DNA from: Pseudomonadota bacterium
GTDB lineage: Bacteria; Pseudomonadota; Gammaproteobacteria; Pseudomonadales; Pseudomonadaceae
Assembly (NCBI GenBank): GCA_023388335.1
Contig: JAEWGL010000212.1
Location: 5,080 to 69,079 of the forward strand
Length of the DNA: 64,000 bases
Direction: 5' to 3'
Position numbers and translations under genes: made by a program. Position 1 is the stretch's first letter, and each line of letters starts with the position of its first letter. Below are positions 52,921 to 61,533 of the stretch, piece by piece. The notes below the pieces were generated by a model that saw only the letters and a list, made by a program, of their open reading frames with translations, ran no database searches and had not been told where the DNA came from.

Positions 52921-53532
52921 ATGTACTACTACGAACCCGCAAAAGGCCACGGCCTGCCCCATGACCCCTTCAATGCCATCGTCGGCCCTCGCCCCATCGG
53001 CTGGATCTCCTCGCAGGACCGCCAAGGCCGATTGAATCTCGCGCCCTACAGCTTCTTCAATGCCTTCAACTACATCCCGCCGATCATCGGTTTCTGCAGC
53101 GTCGGGCGCAAAGACAGCCTGAACAACATCGAGCAGACCGGCGAATTCGTCTGGAACCTGGCCACGCGCCCCTTGGCCGAGGCGATGAACCAGAGCTGCG
53201 CGGCCGTGGCGGCAGAAGTCGATGAATTCGTTCTGAGCGGACTGACGCCGACGCCCTCGAAGGTGATCAGCGTGCCGCGCGTGGGCCAAAGCCCGGTGTC
53301 GTTCGAATGCAAGGTGAGCCAGATCGTGCAACTGCAGCGCGCCGACCAGGCGCTGGTGCCCAGCTGGCTGATCCTGGGTGAGGTGGTGGCGGTGCATATC
53401 GCCGAGCACCTGCTCAAGGACGGGGTCTACGATACCGCCGCCGCCGAGCCGATCCTGCGCGGTGGCGGCCCGGCCGACTATTTCGAGCTGGGCAACCTGT
53501 TCAAGATGGCCCGGCCCCAGGTTAACGACTGA
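52921..53532 (+). CDS. Flavin reductase family protein
   Basis: This 203-residue protein has the FMN-binding split-barrel fold. Residues 16-55 include FNAIVGPRPIGWISSQDRQG and NLAPYSFFNAFNYIPP, the flavin-binding signature of the flavin reductase-like family (Pfam Flavin_Reduct). FECKVSQIVQLQ and GEVVAVHI follow. The ATG at 52921 starts directly at the conserved YYYEPAKGHGLPHDPFN; the ribosome site is weak. Its redox partner is not evident. Confidence 0.9.
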   Translation: MYYYEPAKGHGLPHDPFNAIVGPRPIGWISSQDRQGRLNLAPYSFFNAFNYIPPIIGFCSVGRKDSLNNIEQTGEFVWNLATRPLAEAMNQSCAAVAAEVDEFVLSGLTPTPSKVISVPRVGQSPVSFECKVSQIVQLQRADQALVPSWLILGEVVAVHIAEHLLKDGVYDTAAAEPILRGGGPADYFELGNLFKMARPQVND

Positions 53533-53763
53533 TTACCAGATCAGCTCGCCCTCATCGTCGACGCCTTGCAGGCGGGCCAACTCGGCAACGGCGGCCTCGT
53601 CGGCCGCCGTTGCGGTCTTGAACACCTGGCCCTCGAGGACCTTGTGGAAACGCGGTGCACCGCCCATACCCAAGCCTTTGACAGCGATGGCGGCGCTGTA
53701 GCCGCCTTCACCTGGGACCATCGCCGAAACCGCCTTGAAGCGGGAAAATTCTTTACGCGCCAT
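53533..53763 (-). CDS. Hypothetical small protein
   Basis: I do not recognise a defined family. The 76-residue product starts MARKEFSRFKAVSAMVPGEGG and has a compact mixed alpha/beta look, with a Lys/Gly-rich first half (GGYSAAIAVKGLGMGGAPRFHKV) and an acidic helical end. A start three codons upstream is possible. The stop overlaps nothing but lies immediately after the convergent flavin reductase gene. Coding is supported by codon use and by the tight packing. Confidence 0.65.
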   Translation of the reverse strand: MARKEFSRFKAVSAMVPGEGGYSAAIAVKGLGMGGAPRFHKVLEGQVFKTATAADEAAVAELARLQGVDDEGELIW

Positions 53764-53799
53764 GCCTGACATTCCAAAGCGTTGAACAAGACCGGCATT

Positions 53800-54099
53800 C
53801 TAACCCGAGCCGAAGGTATGCAGGTCGAGGCTGGCGAGCACCTGGGCTTGCACCAGCTCGCCTAAGAGCTCCAGGTTTGGCGAGGCGAAGTAACCGCTCA
53901 TCGCCTGCTGGTCGCACCAGCTGCCGCTGAGCAGCCACAGGTCGGCATCGGCCTGGGATCGCTGAATGCTGAAGCTTAGGCAGCCAGGGGTCTGACGCGA
54001 AGGTTCAAGCAGGTCGCGCAGGCGCGCGCCCAGTTCTGCCGAACGACCGCTGCTGGCACGAATAAAAGCAAGGTGGGTGACCGGTTGCGGCTGGGTCAT
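53800..54099 (-). CDS. Putative antibiotic biosynthesis monooxygenase (ABM) domain protein
   Basis: The 99-residue protein matches the ABM/quinol monooxygenase fold: VTHLAFIRASSGRSAELGARLRDLLEPSRQTPGCLSFSI, written here in full only as its key blocks (AFIRASSG, LLEPSRQTPGCLSF), then WLLSGSWCDQQAMSGYFASPNL. Such small dimers act on quinones or as heme-degrading enzymes. AGGAGA precedes the ATG at 54099. It is divergent from the AraC gene, with a large palindrome between them. Confidence 0.82.
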   Translation of the reverse strand: MTQPQPVTHLAFIRASSGRSAELGARLRDLLEPSRQTPGCLSFSIQRSQADADLWLLSGSWCDQQAMSGYFASPNLELLGELVQAQVLASLDLHTFGSG

Positions 54100-54177
54100 G
54101 AGGTTCTCCTTGAGCAGGCGGACGCAAAGCCAGATTGCCAAGATAAGTGCTCACCCAGGCCCGCCGTTAGGCCATTA

Positions 54178-54233
54178 CTGCAGGTCGATTGCCTGATCCT
54201 GTCGCGCGGCAGGATCAGGCAATCGACCTGCAG
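54178..54233. repeat. Perfect 24-bp inverted repeat between divergent ABM and AraC genes
   Basis: Positions 54178-54201 and 54210-54233 are exact reverse complements around TCGCGCGG. The arms begin CTGCAGGTCGATTGCC. The repeat lies 63 bases before the AraC start and 79 bases before the ABM start. It could be a regulator site, a cruciform, or an RNA hairpin. No T-tract follows on either strand. Confidence 0.85.
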
Positions 54234-54295
54234 CATTAGACTAGCGCCTGCCCTTGCACAAACCTATGCTTCAGCGGTCAGCAAAGGAAACCACC

Positions 54296-55228
54296 ATGTC
54301 CGCGCCTATGCCTTCATCGCCGCCACTCGACCCGACCCTGGAAGCGCAGCGCCAGGAATTGGCCGAGCTGATCCGCCGCCATGCCGGCGAACCCCATGGC
54401 GCGCAGTCGGCCATTGCCGACCTGTACCTGTACCGCTACCAGGAAAGCGTCCGCTCGATGCCAACATTGGCGCAACCGGCCCTGTGCATCCTGGCCCATG
54501 GCAGCAAGACCCTGTTTCTCGGTGATGAAGCCTACGCCTACGACCCCCTGCACTACATGGTGGTCTCGGTGACCTTACCGATCAGCGGGGCGCTGCTGGA
54601 GGCCAGCCCGCAGAACCCGAGCCTGGGCCTTCGCCTGGACCTTGATCCCGCGCAGATCAGCCAGCTGATCGCCGACGCCGGGCCCATGGCCGTGCCGAGC
54701 TTGCCATCGGGGCGCGGGCTCTACGTCGAACGTACCGACCCGCAATTGCTCGACGCGCTGTTGCGCCTTATCCGCTTGCTCGACTCGCCGCGGGACATCG
54801 CGATGCTGGCACCGTTGATTCGCCGCGAGATCTTCTACCGCCTGCTGCGTGGACCTCAGGGTTACCGCTTGTACGAAATCGCCCTGGCCAACAGCCAGGC
54901 CCACCGGGTGTGCCAGGCCATCGCCTGGCTCAACCAGTATTATCAGCAACCGCTGCGCATCGAAGACCTGGCCCGCGAGGTCAACCTCAGCACCTCGACC
55001 TTGCACCATCGGTTCAAGGCGGTGACGTCGATGAGTCCGCTGCAGTACCAGAAGCAGCTGCGTCTCCAGGAAGCTCGCCGGTTGATGCTCAACGACGGCC
55101 TGGAGGCCGCGGTGGCGGGCTACCGGGTCGGCTATGAAAGCCCCTCGCAGTTCAGCCGCGAGTACAGTCGCCTGTATGGCGCCCCGCCGATCCGCGACCT
55201 GGCCCGGCTGCGCGCCAGCAGCGCCTGA
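54296..55228 (+). CDS. AraC-family transcriptional regulator
   Basis: The 310-residue protein has an N-terminal AraC_N/cupin-like domain (LCILAHGSKTLFLGDEAYAYDPLHYMVVSV, key part SKTLFLGDEAY), and a C-terminal AraC DNA-binding domain with helix-turn-helix motifs LRIEDLAREVNLSTSTLHHRFKA and AAVAGYRVGYESPSQFSREYSRLYG. The ATG at 54296 follows AAGGAAA. It is likely to control its divergent neighbour or itself through the intergenic palindrome. Confidence 0.92.
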   Translation: MSAPMPSSPPLDPTLEAQRQELAELIRRHAGEPHGAQSAIADLYLYRYQESVRSMPTLAQPALCILAHGSKTLFLGDEAYAYDPLHYMVVSVTLPISGALLEASPQNPSLGLRLDLDPAQISQLIADAGPMAVPSLPSGRGLYVERTDPQLLDALLRLIRLLDSPRDIAMLAPLIRREIFYRLLRGPQGYRLYEIALANSQAHRVCQAIAWLNQYYQQPLRIEDLAREVNLSTSTLHHRFKAVTSMSPLQYQKQLRLQEARRLMLNDGLEAAVAGYRVGYESPSQFSREYSRLYGAPPIRDLARLRASSA

Positions 55229-55233
55229 CCGCC

Positions 55234-56871
55234 TCAGGCTTGCACTGCCTCCTGCCACTGCGCCTGGTCCACCTGGATCAGGGTCGGCCCACTGCGATCG
55301 ACGGCCTCGCGCAAGGCGTCGCGCAGCTGCGCCACGTCGCCCACCGTGCGGGCCGCAGCACCCAGTCCCTGTGCGACCGCCAGGAAGTTCGGGGTGTGGA
55401 TGTCTACACCGATCGGTTCGATGGCACGGTTGAGCATGTATTTCTTGATCTCCTCATAGCCCTGGTTATTCCACAGCAGGACGATCAAGGGCACCTGTGC
55501 CTCGACCGCACTGACCAGTTCCGGCAGGGTGAACTGCAATCCGCCATCGCCGATCACGCAGACCACCGGCGCCCGCTCGGCCCTCGATCCGCCAGTGCCC
55601 AACCAGGCACCCATGGCCGCCGGCAAGGCGTAGCCGAGCGTGCCATAGCCGGTCGAGGCGTTGAACCAGCGGCGCGGCCGCTGCATGTCGAGGGTCAGGT
55701 TGCCGCTGTACACCGGCTGGGTCGAGTCGCCGACCAGCACGGCCTCCGGCAGGGTGTCCAGCACCGTGGTGAGCAGCCGCGTCTGGCTGCGGGTCGGCAG
55801 GTCCCATTCGGCAGCCAGGACCCGGCGCAGCCGCTCGGCGCGGCTGGCGCCCCAGGCCGCATCACGTGGTGGTTGGGGTTGGGCCTCAAGGGCGGCGAGC
55901 AACGCCTGGGCCGCCAGGTCCGCGTCGGCCACCAGGGCCAGTTCCGGCAGGTAGTTGCGCACGGTCTGGTCCGGGTCGATGTCGATGCGCAGCAGGCTGC
56001 CGGGAATCTCGAAACCGCCCTTGAAGGTCACGTCGTAATCGGTCTCGGCCAGCTCAGTGCCGATCGCCAGCACCACATCGGCCTCCGCGACCAGCGCCCG
56101 GGTGGCTGGCAGTGACTGGGTCGAACCGATCAACAGCGGATGGCCGGCCGCGAGCAGGCCTTTGGCGTTGATGGTCAAGGCCACCGGCGCCTGCAGGTGT
56201 TCGGCGAGCTGACCCAGGGCGTCGCCAGCCGCCAGTGCTCCGCCACCGGCGAGAATCAGCGGCCGCCGCGCATGCGCCAGGCGCTCGGCCATCTGCATCG
56301 CTGCCTGCGGTGCGGCGCCGGCCCGCGAGGTGCGGATCGGACGGCTGGCCAGCAAGTGATCGGCAGGCTCGACCAGCACATCCAGCGGGATCTCGATGTG
56401 CACGGGTCGTGGCCGGCCGCCGTCGAATACCGCGAACGCGCGCGCCAGCACCTGGGGCAAGTCGTCGGCGCTCATCAGGGTCTGGGAGAATGCCGAGACA
56501 CCGCCGACCATGGCCGATTGGTTGGGCAATTCGTGCAACTTGCCTCGCCCTCCGCCAAGCTGACTCCGAGACTGCACACTGGAGATCACCAGCATGGGAA
56601 TGGAGTCGGCGTAGGCCTGGCCCATGGCGGTGGTGATGTTGGTCATGCCCGGGCCGGTGATGATGAAGCACACCCCAGGCTTGCCGCGGGTATGCGCGTA
56701 CCCGTCGGCCATGAAACCGGCGCCCTGTTCGTGGCGCGGGGTGATATGCCGGATGGCGGAGCCAGCAAGGCCGCGATAGAGCTTCACGGTATGCACGCCG
56801 GGAATACCGAAGACGTGGTCGACACCGTAGCCTTCGAGCAGTTTGACCAGTACTTCGCCGCAGGTTGCCAT
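55234..56871 (-). CDS. aruI: Thiamine-diphosphate enzyme, 5-guanidino-2-oxopentanoate decarboxylase-like (AruI)
   Basis: This 545-residue ThDP enzyme has the three-domain layout of the acetolactate synthase superfamily. The N-terminal Pyr domain shows GIPGVHTVKLYRGLAGS and RHEQGAGFMADGYA, with the cofactor-activating Glu. The C-terminal PP domain has the GDGGLQFTLPEL/WNNQGYEEIKKYM ThDP-binding region (GDG...N). It resembles AruI, which decarboxylates 2-ketoarginine in the arginine transaminase pathway. The aminotransferase AruH is not adjacent, so substrate assignment is tentative. It is divergent from a LysR regulator. Confidence 0.78.
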   Translation of the reverse strand: MATCGEVLVKLLEGYGVDHVFGIPGVHTVKLYRGLAGSAIRHITPRHEQGAGFMADGYAHTRGKPGVCFIITGPGMTNITTAMGQAYADSIPMLVISSVQSRSQLGGGRGKLHELPNQSAMVGGVSAFSQTLMSADDLPQVLARAFAVFDGGRPRPVHIEIPLDVLVEPADHLLASRPIRTSRAGAAPQAAMQMAERLAHARRPLILAGGGALAAGDALGQLAEHLQAPVALTINAKGLLAAGHPLLIGSTQSLPATRALVAEADVVLAIGTELAETDYDVTFKGGFEIPGSLLRIDIDPDQTVRNYLPELALVADADLAAQALLAALEAQPQPPRDAAWGASRAERLRRVLAAEWDLPTRSQTRLLTTVLDTLPEAVLVGDSTQPVYSGNLTLDMQRPRRWFNASTGYGTLGYALPAAMGAWLGTGGSRAERAPVVCVIGDGGLQFTLPELVSAVEAQVPLIVLLWNNQGYEEIKKYMLNRAIEPIGVDIHTPNFLAVAQGLGAAARTVGDVAQLRDALREAVDRSGPTLIQVDQAQWQEAVQA

Positions 56872-56983
56872 GGCAATTGCCTTATGTCTGTTAATACCAG
56901 CCGCTATTGAAACCGTGGCATCGATACCGGCACAACGCAAAAAAATGCATACTCGCCATGTCCCCACGTCATGGCTCAAGACG

Positions 56984-57898
56984 ATGAAACGCCTGCCACC
57001 CCTGCCCGCTTTGCACACCTTCCTGATCACCGCCCAGTGCTGCAGCTTCACCCGCGCGGCTCAGCAACTGCACATTACCCAAGGTGCGGTGAGCCGGCAG
57101 ATCGCTGGGCTTGAGGCGCACCTGGGATACCGGCTTTTCCAGCGCCAGGCCCGCGGCTTGAGCCTGACCCGTGAAGGCCAGGACTGGCTGCCGCGGGTGC
57201 AGCAGGTCTTTGCCCTTATCGTAGAAGGGGTTCAGGAGATCGGCCCGCGCAACGCCACCCTGCAGCTCAAGGCGCCAACCTGCGTGATGCGCTGGCTGCT
57301 GCCGCGCCTGATGGAATGGCAGGCACTGCGCCCGGACGTACCGGTGGAATTGACCACCACGGTGCAGCATGGCGTGGACTTTCGCCGCGAAGGCTTCGAT
57401 GCAGCCGTGGTCTACGGCGCTGCGCCGAATCCTGGCGTGCAGGCGCGCAAGCTGTTCGATGAACAGCTGACACCGGTGTGTGCGCCCTCCTTGCTGACCG
57501 GGGCACTCCCGTTGGCGCGGCTCGTGGACCTGCCGCGGCACATGCTTCTGCACCCTTCGCGCGACGAACATGACTGGCAACTCTGGTTGCAGGCGGCGGG
57601 GGCTGAATTGGGTTTCACTGGCCCACGGCAGCATTTCGAGACGCTCGACATGGCCATGGCCATGGCCTCGCAAGGCACCGGGGTGGCGATCGGCGATTGG
57701 GCGTTGATCGGTGACGATCTGCGCAGCGGGCGGCTGTGCATGCCGTTCGAACTCAAGGTGATGACCGGCAAGGGGTATTACCTGGTGTACCCGCCGAAGG
57801 CGGCGGCGCCTGGATTGTTGGAACTGCTGGAGTGGCTGGAGGGGCGTGCGGGAGAAAGTCATGTGCACACAGCTTCAGCCATCAAGCGGGATGCCTGA
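56984..57898 (+). CDS. LysR-family transcriptional regulator (GcvA-like)
   Basis: The 304-residue regulator has an N-terminal winged helix (LPPLPALHTFLITAQCCSFTRAAQQLHITQGAVSRQI, key part TRAAQQLHITQGAVS) and a LysR substrate-binding domain. It starts 112 bases from the divergent AruI-like gene, which it most likely controls. The ATG at 56984 gives the canonical LysR N terminus; in-frame starts further upstream would overlap the divergent gene. Confidence 0.9.
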   Translation: MKRLPPLPALHTFLITAQCCSFTRAAQQLHITQGAVSRQIAGLEAHLGYRLFQRQARGLSLTREGQDWLPRVQQVFALIVEGVQEIGPRNATLQLKAPTCVMRWLLPRLMEWQALRPDVPVELTTTVQHGVDFRREGFDAAVVYGAAPNPGVQARKLFDEQLTPVCAPSLLTGALPLARLVDLPRHMLLHPSRDEHDWQLWLQAAGAELGFTGPRQHFETLDMAMAMASQGTGVAIGDWALIGDDLRSGRLCMPFELKVMTGKGYYLVYPPKAAAPGLLELLEWLEGRAGESHVHTASAIKRDA

Positions 57899-57945
57899 CT
57901 TGAGACAGTTCATGACTGCCAGGCGTACCGACGGCCCCTGGCCAG

Positions 57946-58815
57946 TCACTCCTCGACGTTCATGAACTCCTTGGCCCAGACGATGTAGTCGTCAGGCTGG
58001 GTGTAGGTGTGCGCCAGCTCCGTGGCGCTGAGGCCCTCGGAGCGGTTCTGCAACTGGCGCTGCTCGCGTAGGGAATCGTACGTGGCCTTGATGGCCGCGA
58101 AATACGCGCCATGGCCGTCGACGGCGATACGCACGCCCAGGCGCGCCAGGCGCTCATCGTCATGCAGGTTGGGGTTGCCGTAGGTCACCAGCATGAGCGG
58201 CACCGTCAGGTGTTCGGCGATCTGTTCCAACTGCTCGAAATCCTTGACCCCGACCATGCAGATGCCATCGGCGCCCGCGCGCTGGTAGCTCTGGGTCCGG
58301 ACGATGATTTCCTCGGTGGTGAGCACGCCGGCGTTGGTCCGGGCGATGATCGACAACGCCGAGTCAACGCGCGCTTCCAGTGCCGCGCGGATCTTGCCAA
58401 CGCCCTCGTCGACCGGGATCAGGTCGGTGGACTTGCGCCCGAACTGCGCCGGTAGCAGGGTGTCTTCGATGGTCAGCGCGGCGACGCCGGCGCGTTCCAG
58501 CTCGGTCACGGTGCGCATGACATTGAGTGCATTGCCATAGCCATGGTCGGCATCGGCAATCACCGGCAGTTGCGCGACACGCCCGATGCGGGTGGCCTGC
58601 TCGACGAACTCGCTCAGGGTGATCAGGGCGAAGTCCGGCGCGGCCAAGACTTGCAGCGAGGCGACCGAGCCTCCAAGAATGCCAACCTCGAAGCCAAGGT
58701 CGGCGGCAATCCGCGCCGACATGGGGTCGAAGACAGAAGCGGTGTGATAGCACGAACCTGAAGCCAGAAGTTCGCGAAAGGCAAAACGCAAATCGTGGTG
58801 GGAAGCCTTGGGCAT
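57946..58815 (-). CDS. Oxaloacetate decarboxylase (PEP mutase/isocitrate lyase superfamily)
   Basis: The 289-residue protein resembles the Pseudomonas oxaloacetate decarboxylase typified by PA4872. The barrel has [27 protein letters not shown] and the metal-binding [15 protein letters not shown]. The gating loop lacks the KxCGH cysteine of isocitrate lyases, as expected. It would convert oxaloacetate to pyruvate and CO2, using Mg2+. The ATG at 58815 follows GGAG. It stands alone. Confidence 0.88.
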   Translation of the reverse strand: MPKASHHDLRFAFRELLASGSCYHTASVFDPMSARIAADLGFEVGILGGSVASLQVLAAPDFALITLSEFVEQATRIGRVAQLPVIADADHGYGNALNVMRTVTELERAGVAALTIEDTLLPAQFGRKSTDLIPVDEGVGKIRAALEARVDSALSIIARTNAGVLTTEEIIVRTQSYQRAGADGICMVGVKDFEQLEQIAEHLTVPLMLVTYGNPNLHDDERLARLGVRIAVDGHGAYFAAIKATYDSLREQRQLQNRSEGLSATELAHTYTQPDDYIVWAKEFMNVEE

Positions 58816-59150
58816 GATCACTCCGCAATAACCGTGAAAGTGGAACGGGCTGACTACCGACCCCTGAATCGGGTCCACCTGACCTGTTCGTATGGGCGCC
58901 TTCAGGCGGTCATGCTCGACATGCAGGTAGAGGAATAAAAGGTGAGGGATTACAGCGATGAAAAATCCCGTGGCCACGATCGCACCATGCTGGTGCAAAG
59001 CCCGGGATTCAGCCTCTGTGGCCCGATCACGATATCACGCGACCATGCAGGTCAGGATGAAAGCGCTAATGCCGATCGTGCATAGGTAATGCACAGTTTA
59101 CATAGGTAGCTACCGAAACTCGCTACACTAGCGGCTTTCTATGACAAGGT
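58816..59150. other. Intergenic region between oxaloacetate decarboxylase and MFS pump
   Basis: No gene is seen. It contains a small hairpin GCACCA-TGC-TGGTGC (58982-58996) and, near the MFS start, the operator-like repeats listed separately at 59078-59114. Confidence 0.5.
59078..59114 (+). promoter_or_regulatory. Operator-like repeats upstream of the MFS pump
   Basis: GTGCAT-N5-ATGCAC (59078-59094) is a perfect palindrome. CATAGGTA occurs twice, at 59081 and 59101, exactly 20 bases (two helical turns) apart. The second copy is part of GGTAGCTACC (59105-59114). They lie 37-73 bases before the MFS ATG. Binding by a regulator is an inference. Confidence 0.5.
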
Positions 59151-60611
59151 ATGCTTGTGACTGTCGCACTGCCCCCCGCCGTCCTGCGCAGCGTCCTCAC
59201 CGCCCTGATGCTGGCGATTTTTCTTGGCGCCCTGGACCAAACCATCGTCGCTATCTCGATGCCGGCGATTTCTGCTCAATTCAACGATGTGGGCCTGCTC
59301 GCCTGGGTGATATCCGGCTACATGGTCGCCATGACCGTGGCCGTCCCGATCTACGGCAAGCTCGGCGACCTCTATGGACGCCGACGCATGATCCTCACCG
59401 GCACGGCGCTGTTCACGCTGGCCTCGGTGTTCTGCGCCATGGCCCAGAGCATGGAACAGCTGGTGCTGGCGCGGGTGCTACAGGGCATCGGCGCAGGCGG
59501 TATGGTTTCCGTCAGCCAGGCGATCATCGGCGACTTGGTGCCACCGCGCGAACGCGGCCGCTACCAGGGGTACTTCAGCAGCATGTACGCCCTGGCCAGC
59601 GTGGTCGGCCCGGTGCTGGGCGGATGGCTGACGGAGTACCTGTCCTGGCGCTGGGTGTTCTGGATCAACCTGCCGCTGGGGCTGTGCGCCTGGTGGGTGA
59701 CGCGCGGGGCACTCGCGGGCCTTGCGACGAACAGTCGCCAGGCGCAAGTCGACTACCTGGGCGCGGCCCTGCTGACCCTAGGGCTGGGCAGCCTGATGCT
59801 GGGGATCACCCTGGTCGGTCAGGGCGACAGTTGGCAGTCAGCCCCAGTGCTCGCCCTGCTCGCCTGTGCATGGGTCGGGTTGCTGCTATTCGTGTTGCAT
59901 GAGCGACGCACGCCGGAGCCTTTGCTGCCGCTCACGCTGTTCGGCAACCGGGTGGCGACGCTGTGCTGGTGCACGCTGTTCTTTACCAGTTTCCAAGCGA
60001 TTTCGCTGACCATGCTGATGCCCCTGCGCTTCCAGAGCATCACCGGTGCCGGTGCCGACAGCGCCGCCTTGCACCTGTTGCCGTTGGCCATGGGCCTGCC
60101 GATCGGTGCCTATACCGGCGGGCGCCTGACCACCCGCACCGGCCGCTACAAGCCGCAGATTCTCAGTGGCGCGCTGCTGATGCCGTTCGCCATCGTTGGC
60201 ATGGCGCTGACGCCGCCCCATGCGGCGCTGCTCAGCGGTGTATTCATGCTGCTGACCGGGATCGCTTGCGGATTGCAGTTCCCGACCTCGCTGGTGGGCT
60301 CGCAGAGTGCGGTGCAGACGCGAGACATCGGCGTGGCCACCAGTACCAGCAACCTGTTTCGTTCGTTGGGCGGGGCGATGGGGGTGGCCTGCATGTCCAG
60401 CCTGTTGCTGGCCATGTTGCACCACAGCGGCCTGGCCGTGGCGGGCAATCCGTTGCTTGGCAGCCTGCAGGCGGGTGAGCCGGACGCGCTGGCGCGGATC
60501 GGCCTGATCGACACCTTCCGCCACCTGCTGTTAGCCAGTGCCGCGGTCTCGCTGCTGGGTCTAGGCGCCGCGCTGAGCATGCCCGACCACCAGCTACGTG
60601 GGTATCAGTGA
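59151..60611 (+). CDS. MFS drug:H+ antiporter, DHA2 (EmrB/QacA) family
   Basis: This 486-residue transporter has 14 predicted membrane segments. The opening segment FLGALDQTIVAISMPAI (motif D1 of DHA2 pumps) is followed by motif A GKLGDLYGRRRM and motif C-like GPVLGGWL. It probably exports drugs or toxic organics. No EmrA-like adaptor is encoded beside it. It ends 38 bases from the convergent ttgR gene. Confidence 0.93.
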   Translation: MLVTVALPPAVLRSVLTALMLAIFLGALDQTIVAISMPAISAQFNDVGLLAWVISGYMVAMTVAVPIYGKLGDLYGRRRMILTGTALFTLASVFCAMAQSMEQLVLARVLQGIGAGGMVSVSQAIIGDLVPPRERGRYQGYFSSMYALASVVGPVLGGWLTEYLSWRWVFWINLPLGLCAWWVTRGALAGLATNSRQAQVDYLGAALLTLGLGSLMLGITLVGQGDSWQSAPVLALLACAWVGLLLFVLHERRTPEPLLPLTLFGNRVATLCWCTLFFTSFQAISLTMLMPLRFQSITGAGADSAALHLLPLAMGLPIGAYTGGRLTTRTGRYKPQILSGALLMPFAIVGMALTPPHAALLSGVFMLLTGIACGLQFPTSLVGSQSAVQTRDIGVATSTSNLFRSLGGAMGVACMSSLLLAMLHHSGLAVAGNPLLGSLQAGEPDALARIGLIDTFRHLLLASAAVSLLGLGAALSMPDHQLRGYQ

Positions 60612-60649
60612 GGCCTGGGAAACAGTCCCTCACAATCCTTAACAAAGTG

Positions 60650-61282
60650 TCATTTGCGCAAGGCGGGGCTCAAGCGCAGCATATCGAGCCCTGCATCCGC
60701 CCATTTACCGGAGTCGCTCAGCAGGTCGAAGCTGTCCGGCAGCAATAGCCAACGCCCCAACAGACCATCAATATAGGCATACAGGGTCACAGCGGCACGT
60801 TCGACATCCAGGTCGGCCGGCAGCTGGCCGCGCCTTACCGCATTGCTCATCGACAATGCGATGCCTTGATGGCAGTCCAGGGTCGAACTCTGGCGCTGCT
60901 GACGGATTTCACACATGTCATCAGTGAATTCGCATTTGTGATGCAGGATCTCATTGATCCGCCGAGTCCGCGGATCCAGCACCATCTGGTGCATCAGGCG
61001 TACCAGCAGCTGGCGCATGCAGCCGAGTGGGTCGACCTCGTCTTCGCTTTCGCTGGCGCGGGCCAAGGGCGCGAGCCCCTCCTGGAGGGTATCGAGCAGC
61101 GCCTGGACCAGTTCGGCCTTGTTGCTGAAATGCCAGTAGATCGCGCCGCGGGTCACGCCCGCCAGTTCAGCGATGTCAGCCAGGGTGGTACGCGCCACTC
61201 CGCGCTTGTAGAAGGCCTTCTCGGCCGCCGCGATGATCTGGCAGCGGGTTTCCTGAGCTTCCTCTTTGGTTCGACGGACCAT
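60650..61282 (-). CDS. ttgR: TetR-family repressor TtgR of the efflux operon
   Basis: TtgR (210 residues, the known length) represses the divergent ttgABC efflux genes and itself, and is released by flavonoids, antibiotics and solvents. The helix-turn-helix is in [32 protein letters not shown]. The ligand domain includes [19 protein letters not shown]. The ATG at 61282 gives [13 protein letters not shown], identical to the TtgR start as remembered, with GAGG 8 bases upstream. Confidence 0.93.
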   Translation of the reverse strand: MVRRTKEEAQETRCQIIAAAEKAFYKRGVARTTLADIAELAGVTRGAIYWHFSNKAELVQALLDTLQEGLAPLARASESEDEVDPLGCMRQLLVRLMHQMVLDPRTRRINEILHHKCEFTDDMCEIRQQRQSSTLDCHQGIALSMSNAVRRGQLPADLDVERAAVTLYAYIDGLLGRWLLLPDSFDLLSDSGKWADAGLDMLRLSPALRK

Positions 61283-61406
61283 GGCAGTAACCTCATCAGG
61301 GCCCGGACGCTCACGGGGCGCACGGGAAGCAGGCCGGGACAACCTCTATCAGGGTCTTTCCAGGCATTGGAATCGGATCGGGTAGTAGCGAGGTACCACC
61401 ACGCGG

Positions 61407-61436
61407 TATTTACAAACAACCATGAATGTAAGTATA
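61407..61436. promoter_or_regulatory. TtgR operator overlapping the ttgA and ttgR promoters
   Basis: The pseudopalindrome TATTTACA...TGTAAGTATA (61407-61436) with the inner AACAACCATGAA matches the published TtgR operator of P. putida almost base for base, as remembered. It lies 98 bases before the ttgA start and 124 bases before ttgR, as expected for mutual control. Confidence 0.88.
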
Positions 61437-61533
61437 TTCGTTAGTAAGCTATTAATCCACTGGATAGCATTCTTCTCATACGACTCTTCCATTACTCTTG
61501 AGCGTCTCCTGCTCCTGCGACCCGAGGATCCTC

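Noticed and set aside
59151..60611. MFS pump as part of the ttg operon
   Set aside because: It is convergent with ttgR, lies outside the TtgR operator region and has its own upstream repeats.
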